Shown here: piece after piece, positions 16,259-25,476 of the stretch | Layout: every line of letters begins with the position of its first letter | Numbering within the stretch: position 1 is the first letter of the stretch | Source of the DNA: Myxococcota bacterium | Lineage (GTDB): Bacteria > Myxococcota_A > Polyangia > JAAYKL01 | DNA length: 42,481 nt | Direction: 5' to 3' | NCBI GenBank assembly: GCA_030065855.1 | Contig: JASJCT010000062.1 | Span: 1 to 42,481 of the forward strand | The notes under the pieces: generated by a model | The model's input: the letters and a program-made list of their open reading frames with translations, nothing else | Told to the model about the DNA's origin: nothing | Database searches by the model: none | Position numbers and translations under genes: made by a program

Positions 16259-17440
16259 ATGTGGATCGAGCGCGCCATAGCGAAAACATTGGTTGATTTA
16301 GCGCACAAAAGGCCGTGTCTCGTACTCTCAGGCTATCGCCAGTCAGGTAAAACCAGTCTATTGATAAAAACGTTTGAAACGTACCGGTATGTATCGCTCG
16401 ACCTTCCGACAACCGCTGAGGAAGCAGAATCTAATGGAAATGATTTCATTGCTCGAAACAATCCACCCGTAATCATTGATGAAATTCAATACGCACCGAA
16501 ATTGCTGAGATACGTGAAGGCCGATATTGATGCCAATCGCGATGATAACGGTCGATTTCTGATCACAGGGTCTCAGAAATTTCACTTGATGGAGAGGATA
16601 ACTGAGAGCCTGGCTGGGCGCGCTTCAATACTGGAGTTACACTCTCTTTCAGCCTCGGAGTATCAGCGGCACCGGGGTAGAGCTTTTGACAGAGACGACG
16701 TTGCGAACTGGATGATTAAAGGTGGGTATCCAGAAATATGGTCTCGCGATCTTCTGCCTGCAAGGTTTTTTAGCGATTATCTCGCCACCTACCTCGAGCG
16801 AGATGTGCGTTCTGTTTTGGGTGTGCGCAATCTGAGGAGCTTTGACAGGTTCTTGCGCTTGTGCGCTGCGAGGACCGGACAGTTGGTATCGTACAACGCC
16901 ATTGCCGGAGATCTCGGTATCAGCGCGAATACGGTCAAAAGTTGGATGTCAGTGCTGGAGGCCTCTAATGTCATCGGTCTGTTGGAACCCTACTTCGAGA
17001 ACCTCGGTAAACGAATCGTAAAGACACCCAAGCTGTATTTTATGGATACGGGTCTTGTGTGTTTTTTAACCGGCATTCGTAATGAATCGGATCTTTTGGC
17101 CAGTCCCCTATTGGGCGCAATATTTGAGACCCACGTCTATGGCCAAATGGTAAGGCATTTCACGAATCAGGGGGTGAGGCCCCCGCTTTATTTTTATAGA
17201 GACAGGAATGCGCGGGAAGTGGACTTCCTCATTCCTCACGGCCGTCGATTTGAGATCATGGAATGCAAATGGAGCTCGGACCCCTCGCAAAACCAGAAGG
17301 GATTCGAGGAGATAACAAAGCTGGTGGGTGAAGAACGCATTATCTCGCGAACAGTCATCACTCCCCACGGACCCAAGAGAAAGAAGCCAAACGGGGTTGT
17401 TGTTGCCGGCAGCGTAGATATGGATTTCCTGAAAAATTAG
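16259..17440 (+). CDS. AAA_14 / DUF4143 family ATPase
   Basis: P-loop ATPase of the AAA_14-DUF4143 family, 393 aa, the usual length. Walker A is GYRQSGKTSLL (Lys31), Walker B PVIIDEIQYAP, and GRFLITGSQKF is the sensor region. The DUF4143 part includes a winged-helix-like segment (ISANTVKSWMSVLEASNVI) and FMDTGLVCFLTGI. The C-terminus, REVDFLIPHGRRFEIMECKWS, has the D-ExK spacing of a PD-(D/E)XK nuclease fold. Such proteins are very common, often horizontally moved, and their biological role is poorly known. It is convergent with htpG, 40 bases away. A small hairpin, GTCTC-GT-GAGAC, at 17454-17465 lies between them without a T-run. Confidence 0.9.
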   Translation: MWIERAIAKTLVDLAHKRPCLVLSGYRQSGKTSLLIKTFETYRYVSLDLPTTAEEAESNGNDFIARNNPPVIIDEIQYAPKLLRYVKADIDANRDDNGRFLITGSQKFHLMERITESLAGRASILELHSLSASEYQRHRGRAFDRDDVANWMIKGGYPEIWSRDLLPARFFSDYLATYLERDVRSVLGVRNLRSFDRFLRLCAARTGQLVSYNAIAGDLGISANTVKSWMSVLEASNVIGLLEPYFENLGKRIVKTPKLYFMDTGLVCFLTGIRNESDLLASPLLGAIFETHVYGQMVRHFTNQGVRPPLYFYRDRNAREVDFLIPHGRRFEIMECKWSSDPSQNQKGFEEITKLVGEERIISRTVITPHGPKRKKPNGVVVAGSVDMDFLKN

Positions 17441-17480
17441 CCATATTAACAAAGTCTCGTGAGACAGACTGCGCGTGGTA

Positions 17481-19406
17481 TCAAGAAAGGCCGCGGTTCA
17501 TGAGGTCAGCCACCAGTTTGGCGAACGTGGCCGAGTCGGGCAGGGGGGATCCTTCGGCCAACAGGGCTTGCCCAAAGAGCAGGGCCGCGTGATCTGCCAG
17601 GGCCAGGTCTTGGGGACGCACGTCAAACCTGGCTTTTAATTTCTGGACCACGTCGTGATCTGGATTGAGTTCCATGATCCGTTTGTGTTTTGGGACGTCC
17701 ATCTTGTTTCGCTTGAGCAACCGCTCGATGTGGGGGCTCATGTCGTGCTCCCCGCCCACGAGGCAGACAGGAGAGGTGGTCAGTCGGTTGGATAGGCGCA
17801 CCTCGCTTACATATTCGTCCAATTCTTTTTGCAGGGCCTTTAAAAACGGATCATAGGCCTTTGTCTTGTCCTCCAGATCCTGTTTGATCTTCTTCTTTTC
17901 GTCTTCAGAACCGACCTCGACCGTTCCCTTGCCCAGGGATTTGAGCTTCTTGCCCTGGTATTCGGTAAGGGATGGAATGACGAATTCATCCACCGGATCA
18001 GTAAAGAACAGCACCTCGTATCCCTTGTTTTCAAATGACTCCAGGTGGGGCGAGGCCTCAATGGCTTGGCGGGATTCACCCGAGAGGTAGTAGATTTCTT
18101 CCTGGTCGTCCTTCATCCGGGATACGTATTCCGAAAGGGTGGTGACCGCCTCTTTGTCATTGGAGGAGCTGAACAACAAGAGATCGACGATCTTGTCCTT
18201 GTTTTCAAAATCCGATCCCACCCCCTCCTTGAGGACAGGACCGAGCGTACCAAAGAACGCTTCGTATTTTTCCTTTTCGTCGCTTTTTTTCTTCTCGAGG
18301 GTATCGAGGACTTTCTTTGTGAGCGCCCGTCGTATCTGGGCGATCTGTCGGCTGTTTTGTAGCATTTCTCGGGACACGTTGAGGGGGAGATCCGATGCAT
18401 CCACAACCCCCTTTACGAAGCGCAGGTATTCCGGCAACAGATTCTCGCAAGCGTCCATTATTTTTACATTTTTTACGTATAGCTCGAGACCCCTTTTATA
18501 CTCTTTGAAGTACAAATCAACCGGTGCGTGGGAGGGGAGAAACAAGAGGGCCTGGTACTCAAACCGGCCCTCGGCCTTCATCGACAGGCGCGCATATGGA
18601 TCGGTCCAGTCATGGGATACATGTTTGTAGAATTCATTATATTCCTCGTCGGTGACCTCGGATTCTGGGCGCAGCCAGATGGCTTTCATCGAGTTGAGGG
18701 TTTCGTCTTCGAAGACCTTCTGTTTTTCGCCGTCGATCTCTTTTTCCCGCTCGACCCCGAGCTTAATGGGATACCGAACAAAATCCGAGTACTGTTTGAC
18801 AATGCGGCGAATGACAAACGGCTCTGTAAAGTCCTCAATGCCATCTTCGTCGTCGACCTTCTTAAGGGACAGGGTAATGCTCGTGCCCCGCTCAGACCGA
18901 GTATCCGACGAGATCTCATAGGTGCCGTCGCCTTTTGATACCCAGCGGGTTGCGGCCTCCTCCCCGGCGCGTCGGGTTACCAAAGTCACCTGATCAGCGA
19001 CCATAAAACAAGAGTAAAATCCCACGCCGAACTCGCCGATGAGATCCGAGGGGATCGACTCGGCCTTTGCTTCTCGAAGCCGCAGGAGCAGCTCCTTGGT
19101 ACCGGACTTGGCAATGGTTCCGATATTGGCGATGAGTTCCTCGCGGGACATGCCGATGCCGTTGTCGCTAATGGTCAGTGTGCGCGCCTCTTTGTCGGTA
19201 TCGATGCGAATCGCCAGCTCTCCACCTTCCTCAATCAACGCGGTATTGGTAAGGCTCTCAAAGTGCAGTTTGTCCAAAGCGTCCGAGGCGTTTGAAATGA
19301 GCTCGCGCAGGAAGATTTCCTTGCTCGAATAGAGCGAATGGATCATCAGGTTGAGCAATTGGTTGGCTTCGGCTTCGAATTTCATTGTTGTCTTGTCTGT
19401 TGTCAT
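17481..19406 (-). CDS. htpG: Hsp90-family chaperone HtpG
   Basis: ATP-dependent cytosolic chaperone. The open frame runs up to 19700, but the protein starts at MTTDKTTMKFEAE; ATG 19406 has GGAG 8-9 bases upstream, giving 641 aa, normal for HtpG. The GHKL ATPase domain shows LRELISNASDALDKL, ISDNGIGMS, GTIAKSGT and GEFGVGFYSCF. The middle domain has ALLFLPSHAPVDLYF and the strongly conserved GVVDASDLPLNVSREMLQ. The C-terminal dimerisation part (SPVCLVGGEHDMSPHIERLL) is complete. It is the last gene of the minus-strand chaperone operon, 20 bases after the M14 peptidase gene. Confidence 0.97.
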   Translation of the reverse strand: MTTDKTTMKFEAEANQLLNLMIHSLYSSKEIFLRELISNASDALDKLHFESLTNTALIEEGGELAIRIDTDKEARTLTISDNGIGMSREELIANIGTIAKSGTKELLLRLREAKAESIPSDLIGEFGVGFYSCFMVADQVTLVTRRAGEEAATRWVSKGDGTYEISSDTRSERGTSITLSLKKVDDEDGIEDFTEPFVIRRIVKQYSDFVRYPIKLGVEREKEIDGEKQKVFEDETLNSMKAIWLRPESEVTDEEYNEFYKHVSHDWTDPYARLSMKAEGRFEYQALLFLPSHAPVDLYFKEYKRGLELYVKNVKIMDACENLLPEYLRFVKGVVDASDLPLNVSREMLQNSRQIAQIRRALTKKVLDTLEKKKSDEKEKYEAFFGTLGPVLKEGVGSDFENKDKIVDLLLFSSSNDKEAVTTLSEYVSRMKDDQEEIYYLSGESRQAIEASPHLESFENKGYEVLFFTDPVDEFVIPSLTEYQGKKLKSLGKGTVEVGSEDEKKKIKQDLEDKTKAYDPFLKALQKELDEYVSEVRLSNRLTTSPVCLVGGEHDMSPHIERLLKRNKMDVPKHKRIMELNPDHDVVQKLKARFDVRPQDLALADHAALLFGQALLAEGSPLPDSATFAKLVADLMNRGLS

Positions 19407-19426
19407 TTGCACAACTCCGTTTTTTA

Positions 19427-21370
19427 TCAGCGATGGGGTTGCCAGGGCCTTGTTGTGAATGTGGGATTTTCCATAACGCGCATGGCTGGCAGCAGGCCGA
19501 CCCCGGTATCCCAATATTTTGTTCGGCGATACCACCATCGGTGACGGGCCCGCTGGTCCTTTGCAAATACCTTGTCTTTCAGGGCCTGCTTCCAGGCCTG
19601 TGCAATTTCGGGATCCTTTATAAGCTCGGCGGCACGCGCTTCTAGCACCTGGGGACTGACGTACGTTTTTATCTCCAGAATGCTCCTCAGCTTGCCCCAT
19701 TGCACCAGCGAATCCGGTGCCTCGGGTTCGAGTAGCTGGGCTGCCACTTCAAAGTCAGGTTGATCCGCTGGAATCCAAAGGGTGCCAGCTGTGAACTGTC
19801 GGGTCTCTTGAGTGCGGGCTACGTCGACCTGTACGCGAATTTCACCCTGGTATGTGTCTTTTTCGTACCGGGGATTTTTGATTCGCATTGTCTCCACAGA
19901 CACCTCTACTGGTTCTGTCAACTGCAACACAGTAATCCCATGGGCTTCGAGCCGAGCCTCGATTTGGGGCCATCCGCGCAGGAGGAGATACCCTCTGGGC
20001 CGAGGAACAGCCGCCTGAGCTAAAATGCCGTGGGACCAGGGTACTTCTTTTTCGTCCACGAGGCCGCGCTCGTAACGTATCATGGGTTTTCCAGTGACAA
20101 TCGACGGTGCAAGATGCGATTTGTAGATGGGAAACGACAGGGGTTCGGTCACCTTACCAATCTCGTAAGACAACACCATATCCGAGGGCACGGCACCGGG
20201 CTTGCCCAGGGTGGTTTTGATCGCGTCGGCGCGTTGCACCGCATCGATGAGATGCCTCGGGGAAGCACCTATTTCCCGTATCAGCTCGATCAGGAAATCA
20301 CGATTTGCCATGACCCGCTGTTTGTAAGGCTTGTACGCGTGCATCTCGATAAGGATTGAGGGGCGATTGCGAAGGGCAAAGTAAGCAGTCGACAAGCGGG
20401 GGGAGGCCACGCCTGTTTTAAATCCTTTTTCAGGATCGTTGCTGTCGTTCAGCCAGACATAGGGGCCGTTTTGATGTCCTCTTTTTTCAAGTGCTGACAT
20501 GACAGCCGGCATGTGGTTTGCGATCCACTCGTGTATTGGCGGCGCGAGTTGGGGCGCTTCGCACCAGGCATAGGTCAGTACCCAATCGTGATCACATCCA
20601 TCTGTAACGTGGTTATCTACGTGGAGGTTGGGCAGCCACTTGTTGAAGAGGCGAACCAGGGCGCGCGCTTCGGGACTTACCAGCTTGATGTGGTCCCGAT
20701 TGAGGTCCAGTCCCTGGGTGGTCGTGCGAAATCCCATGCCGTCCAAGGGGCCGTCCTGGTTCGGCCGATTGTAGGGGGAAATTCGCTCATGGCCATCGAC
20801 ATTGTAAATCGGAACAATAAGGAGCGTTGCCACATCCAGGATCCAGCGATGTTTTCCAAGCACCAAATCCCTCAGCATCATTAGGCACGCGTCCTTGCCA
20901 TCTATTTCGCCAGCGTGAATGCCGTTTTGTATCAGGAGTATCGGCTTGCCAGTGGCACGGGCTTTTTCAGGGGTAAATGCCCGCTCCTTTGAAATGATAA
21001 CCAGGGGCATCTCGCGTCCTTCAGCAGATGTACCAAAGGATGAGAGCTTCATCTCGGGAAGATGTGGCAAGAGCTGTTTTAAGAACGCAACGGTCTGGTC
21101 CAGGGTTGAGGTCGCCGTAAAATCGGTCTTTTCCGCGATCGTTAGCAGCGCTTCGGGATCTATCTCCACTGCGTTGCTGCGGGTGTCGGCATCGGACGGC
21201 TGTGGTGACCTCTGGGTGACCGGGGTTGCCGGACTGCGGCTGGACGATCGATCTGATTCGCTATAACACGCCGCAACGCAGGTCGATACCGCGCATAGCA
21301 AAGCGCCCTTAACCAGTGCTGAATTTCCCATTGGCGTCCATTTGTTCGCGGGTTGCTGCGTCCCCGTCAC
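19427..21370 (-). CDS. M14-family zinc carboxypeptidase, predicted lipoprotein
   Basis: Exported metallopeptidase, 647 aa from GTG 21370. In that numbering the zinc ligands are His152 and Glu155 in NGIHAGEIDGKDA and His254 in VDNHVTDG; the catalytic Glu is Glu342 in ILIEMHAYKP. LDLNRDHIKL with its Arg is the substrate-binding loop. A lipoprotein signal ends at Cys35 (GALLCAVSTCVAAC), so it is probably anchored in the periplasm or outer membrane. Neither GTG 21370 nor the alternative ATG 21331 has a clear ribosome binding site; ATG 21331 gives a more standard signal peptide, while GTG 21370 lies 4 bases past the dnaJ stop and would be coupled to it. The C-terminal 250 residues are a beta-rich extension. 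Its presence between dnaJ and htpG is unusual. Confidence 0.87.
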   Translation of the reverse strand: MTGTQQPANKWTPMGNSALVKGALLCAVSTCVAACYSESDRSSSRSPATPVTQRSPQPSDADTRSNAVEIDPEALLTIAEKTDFTATSTLDQTVAFLKQLLPHLPEMKLSSFGTSAEGREMPLVIISKERAFTPEKARATGKPILLIQNGIHAGEIDGKDACLMMLRDLVLGKHRWILDVATLLIVPIYNVDGHERISPYNRPNQDGPLDGMGFRTTTQGLDLNRDHIKLVSPEARALVRLFNKWLPNLHVDNHVTDGCDHDWVLTYAWCEAPQLAPPIHEWIANHMPAVMSALEKRGHQNGPYVWLNDSNDPEKGFKTGVASPRLSTAYFALRNRPSILIEMHAYKPYKQRVMANRDFLIELIREIGASPRHLIDAVQRADAIKTTLGKPGAVPSDMVLSYEIGKVTEPLSFPIYKSHLAPSIVTGKPMIRYERGLVDEKEVPWSHGILAQAAVPRPRGYLLLRGWPQIEARLEAHGITVLQLTEPVEVSVETMRIKNPRYEKDTYQGEIRVQVDVARTQETRQFTAGTLWIPADQPDFEVAAQLLEPEAPDSLVQWGKLRSILEIKTYVSPQVLEARAAELIKDPEIAQAWKQALKDKVFAKDQRARHRWWYRRTKYWDTGVGLLPAMRVMENPTFTTRPWQPHR

Positions 21371-21374
21371 TTAA

Positions 21375-22481
21375 CTAATCGAAAAAATGTTTGAGCTTGT
21401 CAAGTAGGGAAGTGGATCGGGTCTCAATTTTGTTCCCGAATTCGCTACCCAGTTCGTTGATGAGCTCCTCTTGGCGCGGGGTGAGTTTCTTGGGGATGAT
21501 CACTTCGATGTGCACCATCTGATCTCCTCGAGACCTGCCTCTAAGAGACGGCACCCCCTTGCCCCGCAGCCGGTAGACCTGACCGTTATCCGTACCGGGC
21601 CGGAGGTGTATTTGGGCGGTCCCGTCGATGGTGGGCACCTTTACGTCCGCGCCCAAGACAGCTTGGGGATAGCTGACCTGGACCACGCTGTGGAGGTCCT
21701 GGTGACGCCGTACGAATTGCTCGTGTTTTAGGACGCGAATCATGATGTGCAAATCCCCGTCCGGGGCGCCACCCCGTCCGTGTTCTCCTAGACCTTGCAT
21801 CACCTTGACCGCGCCGTCGTCTACCCCTGGCGGGATGGATACTTCGAATTCTTCCTCTGCGATCTCGAGCCCTTTACCGCTGCAGTCCGAACACTGCTCC
21901 CGGATGACTTCCCCTGCTCCTTTGCAAACAGGACATGTGGTCGCAACGGCGAAGATACCTTGCTGAAGCCGGACGTTGCCAGCGCCATCGCATTGGGAGC
22001 AGCGCTCCGGTGCCGTGCCCGCTGCCGCTCCCGATCCGTTACAGGTCTTACAGCGCACCGGGCGCGGCACCGTGATTTTCACATCTGCCCCGTTTACTGC
22101 GTCCTCGAGGGTTATCTCGAGATCGTACTGAAGATCTCTGCCAGGCCTGCCGCGTCTGCGGCGCTGTCTCGATACACCGCCGCCAAAAACAGATCCGAAT
22201 ATGGAGTCAAAAAAGTCAGCCATAGAGGATATATCGACGCCGCCGCCAAAGCCGATGTCAGGGGCGTCGTGGCCGAATCGATCGTAACGCGCTCGTTTAT
22301 TGGCATCGGACAGGACTTGATAGGCCTCGGTGAGCTCCTTGAAATTCTCAGCTGCCTTGGCGTCGTCCGGGTTCTGATCCGGATGGTACTTCATGGCGAG
22401 CTTGCGGTAGCTCTTTTTCAATACATCAGATGTGACATCCCTCGGAACACCGAGGACTTCGTAGTAATCGCGTTTTTCCAT
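21375..22481 (-). CDS. dnaJ: Chaperone DnaJ (Hsp40, type I)
   Basis: Co-chaperone that stimulates DnaK ATPase. Full type I layout in 368 aa: J domain 1-70 with YHPDQNP (HPD motif), a short Gly/Phe region (GFGGGVDISSMADFFDSIFG), the zinc-finger region with four CxxCxGxG repeats (CKTCNGSG, CSQCDGAG, CPVCKGAG, CSDCSGKG), and the beta-sandwich substrate domain with HLRPGTDNGQVYRLRGKGVP. ATG 22481 lies 8 bases after the dnaK stop and shows no obvious ribosome binding site, suggesting translational coupling. Confidence 0.97.
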   Translation of the reverse strand: MEKRDYYEVLGVPRDVTSDVLKKSYRKLAMKYHPDQNPDDAKAAENFKELTEAYQVLSDANKRARYDRFGHDAPDIGFGGGVDISSMADFFDSIFGSVFGGGVSRQRRRRGRPGRDLQYDLEITLEDAVNGADVKITVPRPVRCKTCNGSGAAAGTAPERCSQCDGAGNVRLQQGIFAVATTCPVCKGAGEVIREQCSDCSGKGLEIAEEEFEVSIPPGVDDGAVKVMQGLGEHGRGGAPDGDLHIMIRVLKHEQFVRRHQDLHSVVQVSYPQAVLGADVKVPTIDGTAQIHLRPGTDNGQVYRLRGKGVPSLRGRSRGDQMVHIEVIIPKKLTPRQEELINELGSEFGNKIETRSTSLLDKLKHFFD

Positions 22482-22489
22482 AATGAAAG

Positions 22490-24334
22490 CTAGGACATTT
22501 CGTTTTCAGCGTCTGGATTCACATTTGCGTACATGGTTTCGGCGATGCGAAACGCAGAGGCCTCCAGTTGAGATTTGAGTTCATTAATCAAGGCAATATC
22601 GTCGGTTGCGAGGGCGCTTTTAAGTGCGTCGATATCTGCCACGATGATCTCCTTGTCTTGAGCGGCTACCAGATCGCCGTATCCATCCACAGCGCGCTCA
22701 GAGGTAAAAATGAGGGATTCCGCCTCCAAACGGGCCTGGGCCAGATCCTTGCTCTGGGCGTCGGCTACTTTTTGGGCCTCTGCATCGGCAATGATTCTTT
22801 CGATATCGTGCTCGGCAAGGCCAGACCCGGCGGTCACTCGCACCACGTGCTCCTTTCCGGTCCCCAAATCGCGGGCGGTAACAGATACGATGCCATCCAC
22901 ATCGATGTCAAATATCACCTCGATTTGGGGCACGCCCCTGGGTGCAGGTGGAATGCCTGTGAGCTCGAACTTTGCAAGGGTGGTGTTGTCCTTGGCCATC
23001 TCCCGCTCGCCCTGAAGCACGTGGATCGGCACGAAGTTCTGATTGTCGATGCTCGTTGTGAAAGTCTGCTTGTTTCGGGTCGGCACGGTGGTATTTCGCT
23101 CTATGAGACGGGTGAAAATTCCGCCCCCTGTCTCGACGCCAAGGCTTAAGGGCGTCACATCGAGCAGCAGGATTTCGTCCGTGGCCCCGGACAGCACACC
23201 GGCCTGAATGGCGGCGCCGACAGCGACCACCTCGTCTGGGTTCAAGCCGCGAAGGGGCTTTTTCTCGAAGAATTCCTCCACGCTTTTCTGGACAAGGGGC
23301 ATTCGGGTCATGCCGCCCACGAGCAGCACCTGGTCCAGGTCCGCTGCGGAAATACCTGCATCTTTGAGGGCCTGCTCGCAGGGGATAAACGATCGGTGAA
23401 CCAACGTGTGAATCAACGTCTCGAAATCGCTGCGGTTGAGGGTTCGTATGAGGTGCTTGGGGCCAGAGGCATCCGCAGCGATAAACGGCAGGTTGATTTC
23501 GGTTTCCAAAGAGGACGACAATTCGTGTTTTGCCTTTTCCGCTGCTTCCCGAAGGCGCTGCAGCGCCATATTGTCCTTGCGCAGATCTATATCGAACTCA
23601 TCGTTGAACTGATTTGCCAAGTCGTCGACTAGGATTTCATCGAAATCTTCGCCACCGAGAAAGGTATCTCCCGCAGTAGCGCTGACTGAAAACACGCCCT
23701 CGTTGAGTTCGAGGATGGAGATATCGAAGGTACCGCCACCGAGGTCGTAGATGGCAATCTTCTGCCTGCCCTGGTCAAAATGATCTTTGCCGTAGGCGAG
23801 CGCTGCAGCAGTTGGCTCGTTGATGATGCGCTCGACCTTGAGACCGGCGATGCGTCCGGCGTCTTTGGTCGCTTGTCGCTGGGCATCGTTGAAATAGGCC
23901 GGTACAGTGACCACGGCGCGGTTGACGTCGGAGCCGAGGTAGGTCTCTGCCACAGCGCGCATTTCCGACAATATAATTGCAGAAACTTCGGGCGGGCTCA
24001 TCTCTTTGTTCTGAATGCCGACCCATGCATCGCCGTTTTTGGCATTGACGAGGCGGTAGGGGCACATTTCCCGCTGCCGCTTTGCCTCCTCTGAGTCGTA
24101 TCTGCGGCCCATCAGGCGTTTGACCGCGACGATCGTATTCTCGGGATTGGCAACGGCCTGGCGCTTGGCCACATGGCCCACGAGCTGCTCTGCGGAGTTT
24201 GTGAGCGCGACGATGGACGGTGTGGTGCGACTGCCCTCGGCATTTGGGATGACCAGCACATCCTTACCGTCCATCACCGCCACACACGAGTTCGTCGTTC
24301 CCAGATCAATACCGATGATGAGGTCATCAGACAT
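22490..24334 (-). CDS. dnaK: Chaperone DnaK (Hsp70)
   Basis: Hsp70 chaperone. The open frame begins further upstream, but [16 protein letters not shown] is the true N-terminus: ATG 24334 has GGAG 6 bases upstream, giving 614 aa. Nucleotide-binding domain motifs: [69 protein letters not shown]. The substrate domain has [20 protein letters not shown] and [11 protein letters not shown]. The C-terminal lid ends in NPDAENEMS, about 20-25 residues shorter than in E. coli and without the EEVxxK-type tail. Its start lies inside the end of grpE (8-base overlap). Confidence 0.96.
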   Translation of the reverse strand: MSDDLIIGIDLGTTNSCVAVMDGKDVLVIPNAEGSRTTPSIVALTNSAEQLVGHVAKRQAVANPENTIVAVKRLMGRRYDSEEAKRQREMCPYRLVNAKNGDAWVGIQNKEMSPPEVSAIILSEMRAVAETYLGSDVNRAVVTVPAYFNDAQRQATKDAGRIAGLKVERIINEPTAAALAYGKDHFDQGRQKIAIYDLGGGTFDISILELNEGVFSVSATAGDTFLGGEDFDEILVDDLANQFNDEFDIDLRKDNMALQRLREAAEKAKHELSSSLETEINLPFIAADASGPKHLIRTLNRSDFETLIHTLVHRSFIPCEQALKDAGISAADLDQVLLVGGMTRMPLVQKSVEEFFEKKPLRGLNPDEVVAVGAAIQAGVLSGATDEILLLDVTPLSLGVETGGGIFTRLIERNTTVPTRNKQTFTTSIDNQNFVPIHVLQGEREMAKDNTTLAKFELTGIPPAPRGVPQIEVIFDIDVDGIVSVTARDLGTGKEHVVRVTAGSGLAEHDIERIIADAEAQKVADAQSKDLAQARLEAESLIFTSERAVDGYGDLVAAQDKEIIVADIDALKSALATDDIALINELKSQLEASAFRIAETMYANVNPDAENEMS

Positions 24335-25025
24335 TGGATGCTCCATTGTCGGTTGGGTTTGTTTCGCCGGGGTCCTCAGGTGCGTCTTCGGGTGGCGCAT
24401 CGGCGTCTGGTGAAGCGGGCTTTTGAGCCGCCTCGGTTCCCTTTGAGACGACGACCATTGCAGCCCGCAGCAGGCGATCGCCGAGCATATACCCCGTGCG
24501 CATCTCTTGCACTATTCGTCCTGCTTCAAACTCGTCCGAGGTCACCTGGGCCACTGCTTCGTGGAAATTGGGGTCAAACGCCTGTCCTGCTGATTTTATC
24601 TGTTCGAGCCCAAACCGCTCGGTTGCGCTCAGAAACTGTTTGCGAACCATTTCCATACCGTCGATGATCGCCGCTGCACTCCCGTCGGGATCGGCGGCCT
24701 GCAAAGCGAGATCAATGCTGTCAATTACCGGCAGGATCTCTCTGAGCAGTTCGACGCGGCCTGCGATTTTGGCTTCCTCAATGTCGCGCCGGGCCCGTTT
24801 GCGCACGTTGTCGAGCTCGGCCGCAGTCCTGAGCAGTTTGTCGTGGGTGTCATCGACTTGCTTTTGAAGGGCGGTGAGTTGTTCATTCTCTGCTTCTTGG
24901 GCATCGTTTTCTGAGGGATCTGCTTCACTGGTACTGGTTGCCGGATTCTCTTCAACCTCATCGGGGCGGGCCGGCTGTACTTCACCCTCGGTCTCGCCAT
25001 TTGGCTTGTCTATTTTATCAACCAC
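24327..25025 (-). CDS. grpE: Nucleotide exchange factor GrpE
   Basis: Exchanges ADP for ATP on DnaK. 232 aa: an acidic low-complexity N-terminus, a long coiled coil ([33 protein letters not shown]), the four-helix dimer region ([14 protein letters not shown]) and the C-terminal beta domain with the signature [12 protein letters not shown] and [19 protein letters not shown]. An Asp/Pro-rich tail of about 30 residues follows. ATG 25025. First gene of the chaperone operon and overlapping dnaK. No CIRCE element (TTAGCACTC repeat) or clear heat-shock sigma promoter was found in 25026-25200. Confidence 0.96.
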   Translation of the reverse strand: MVDKIDKPNGETEGEVQPARPDEVEENPATSTSEADPSENDAQEAENEQLTALQKQVDDTHDKLLRTAAELDNVRKRARRDIEEAKIAGRVELLREILPVIDSIDLALQAADPDGSAAAIIDGMEMVRKQFLSATERFGLEQIKSAGQAFDPNFHEAVAQVTSDEFEAGRIVQEMRTGYMLGDRLLRAAMVVVSKGTEAAQKPASPDADAPPEDAPEDPGETNPTDNGASNV

Positions 25026-25201
25026 TTCCTATTCACTCCGATCTGTCTAGCCCAGGCTTCCCCCCACGAGACGGGCGTGTCGTTGAACACGGGTTAAAAA
25101 AGTCTGATGATTAAAAATAAACGCAACCCGGGCATGGATCAACTTCCATTAGGGCCAAAGGACTGGATATCCCATCGAATAACGCAGCCCCGTTTAACCG
25201 G
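25026..25201. other. Upstream region of the grpE operon
   Basis: Divergent spacer between grpE (minus) and the toxin-antitoxin promoter (plus). It contains a short hairpin CGTGT-N6-ACACG near 25076-25091. I could not place a convincing promoter for grpE. Confidence 0.3.
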
Positions 25202-25233
25202 TTGACAAAAGTATAACCGGGTTATACTTTTGT
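25202..25233 (+). promoter_or_regulatory. Promoter with perfect palindromic operator for the toxin-antitoxin pair
   Basis: ACAAAAGTATAAC at 25205-25217 and its exact reverse complement at 25221-25233 (13-bp arms, 3-base centre CGG) span the spacer and a -10-like TATACT at 25223-25228. TTGACA at 25202-25207 is the -35 box; the 15-base spacing is short. The ATG at 25237 would lie only a few bases after the transcription start, and no ribosome binding site precedes it, so the message may be leaderless. The position fits autorepression by the antitoxin. Confidence 0.7.
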
Positions 25234-25236
25234 AAT

Positions 25237-25476
25237 ATGAAAACCGCGATTTCGATTCCCGATCCAATATTCAATGCGGCAGAAAAACTGGCTCGACGCG
25301 TCGGACTATCCCGCAGTGCGCTCTACACCCAGGCGATTGAGCGTTTCCTCCGAGAGCATCGCTTCAGCGAGGTTACGGAGAAATTGAACGCGGTATACGC
25401 CGAAACAGGCAGCGACGTAGACCAAGAGCTCGCCGAGATACAATTGACCACCTTGCAAATGGAGGAGACGCCTTGA
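25237..25476 (+). CDS. Ribbon-helix-helix / MazE-like antitoxin
   Basis: 79 aa DNA-binding antitoxin. MKTAISIPDPIFNAAEKLARRVGLSRSALYTQAI is a ribbon-helix-helix: the N-terminal strand TAISIP binds the operator as a dimer, followed by two helices. The acidic C-terminal half (EVTEKLNAVYAETGSDVDQELAEIQL) is the usual flexible toxin-neutralising tail. It starts at ATG 25237 without a ribosome binding site, directly after the palindromic operator, and its TGA overlaps the toxin's TTG start. Expected to bind both its own promoter and the toxin. Confidence 0.88.
   Translation: MKTAISIPDPIFNAAEKLARRVGLSRSALYTQAIERFLREHRFSEVTEKLNAVYAETGSDVDQELAEIQLTTLQMEETP

Noticed and set aside
17441..17480. Intrinsic terminator between the AAA ATPase and htpG
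   Set aside because: The hairpin has only 5-bp arms and no T-run on either strand.
21795..22493. 232-residue plus-strand open frame over dnaJ
   Set aside because: Antisense shadow of the DnaJ zinc-finger and J-domain coding sequence.
25026..25236. CIRCE/HrcA operator or sigma-32 promoter upstream of grpE
   Set aside because: No TTAGCACTC inverted repeat and no matching heat-shock promoter boxes found by eye.
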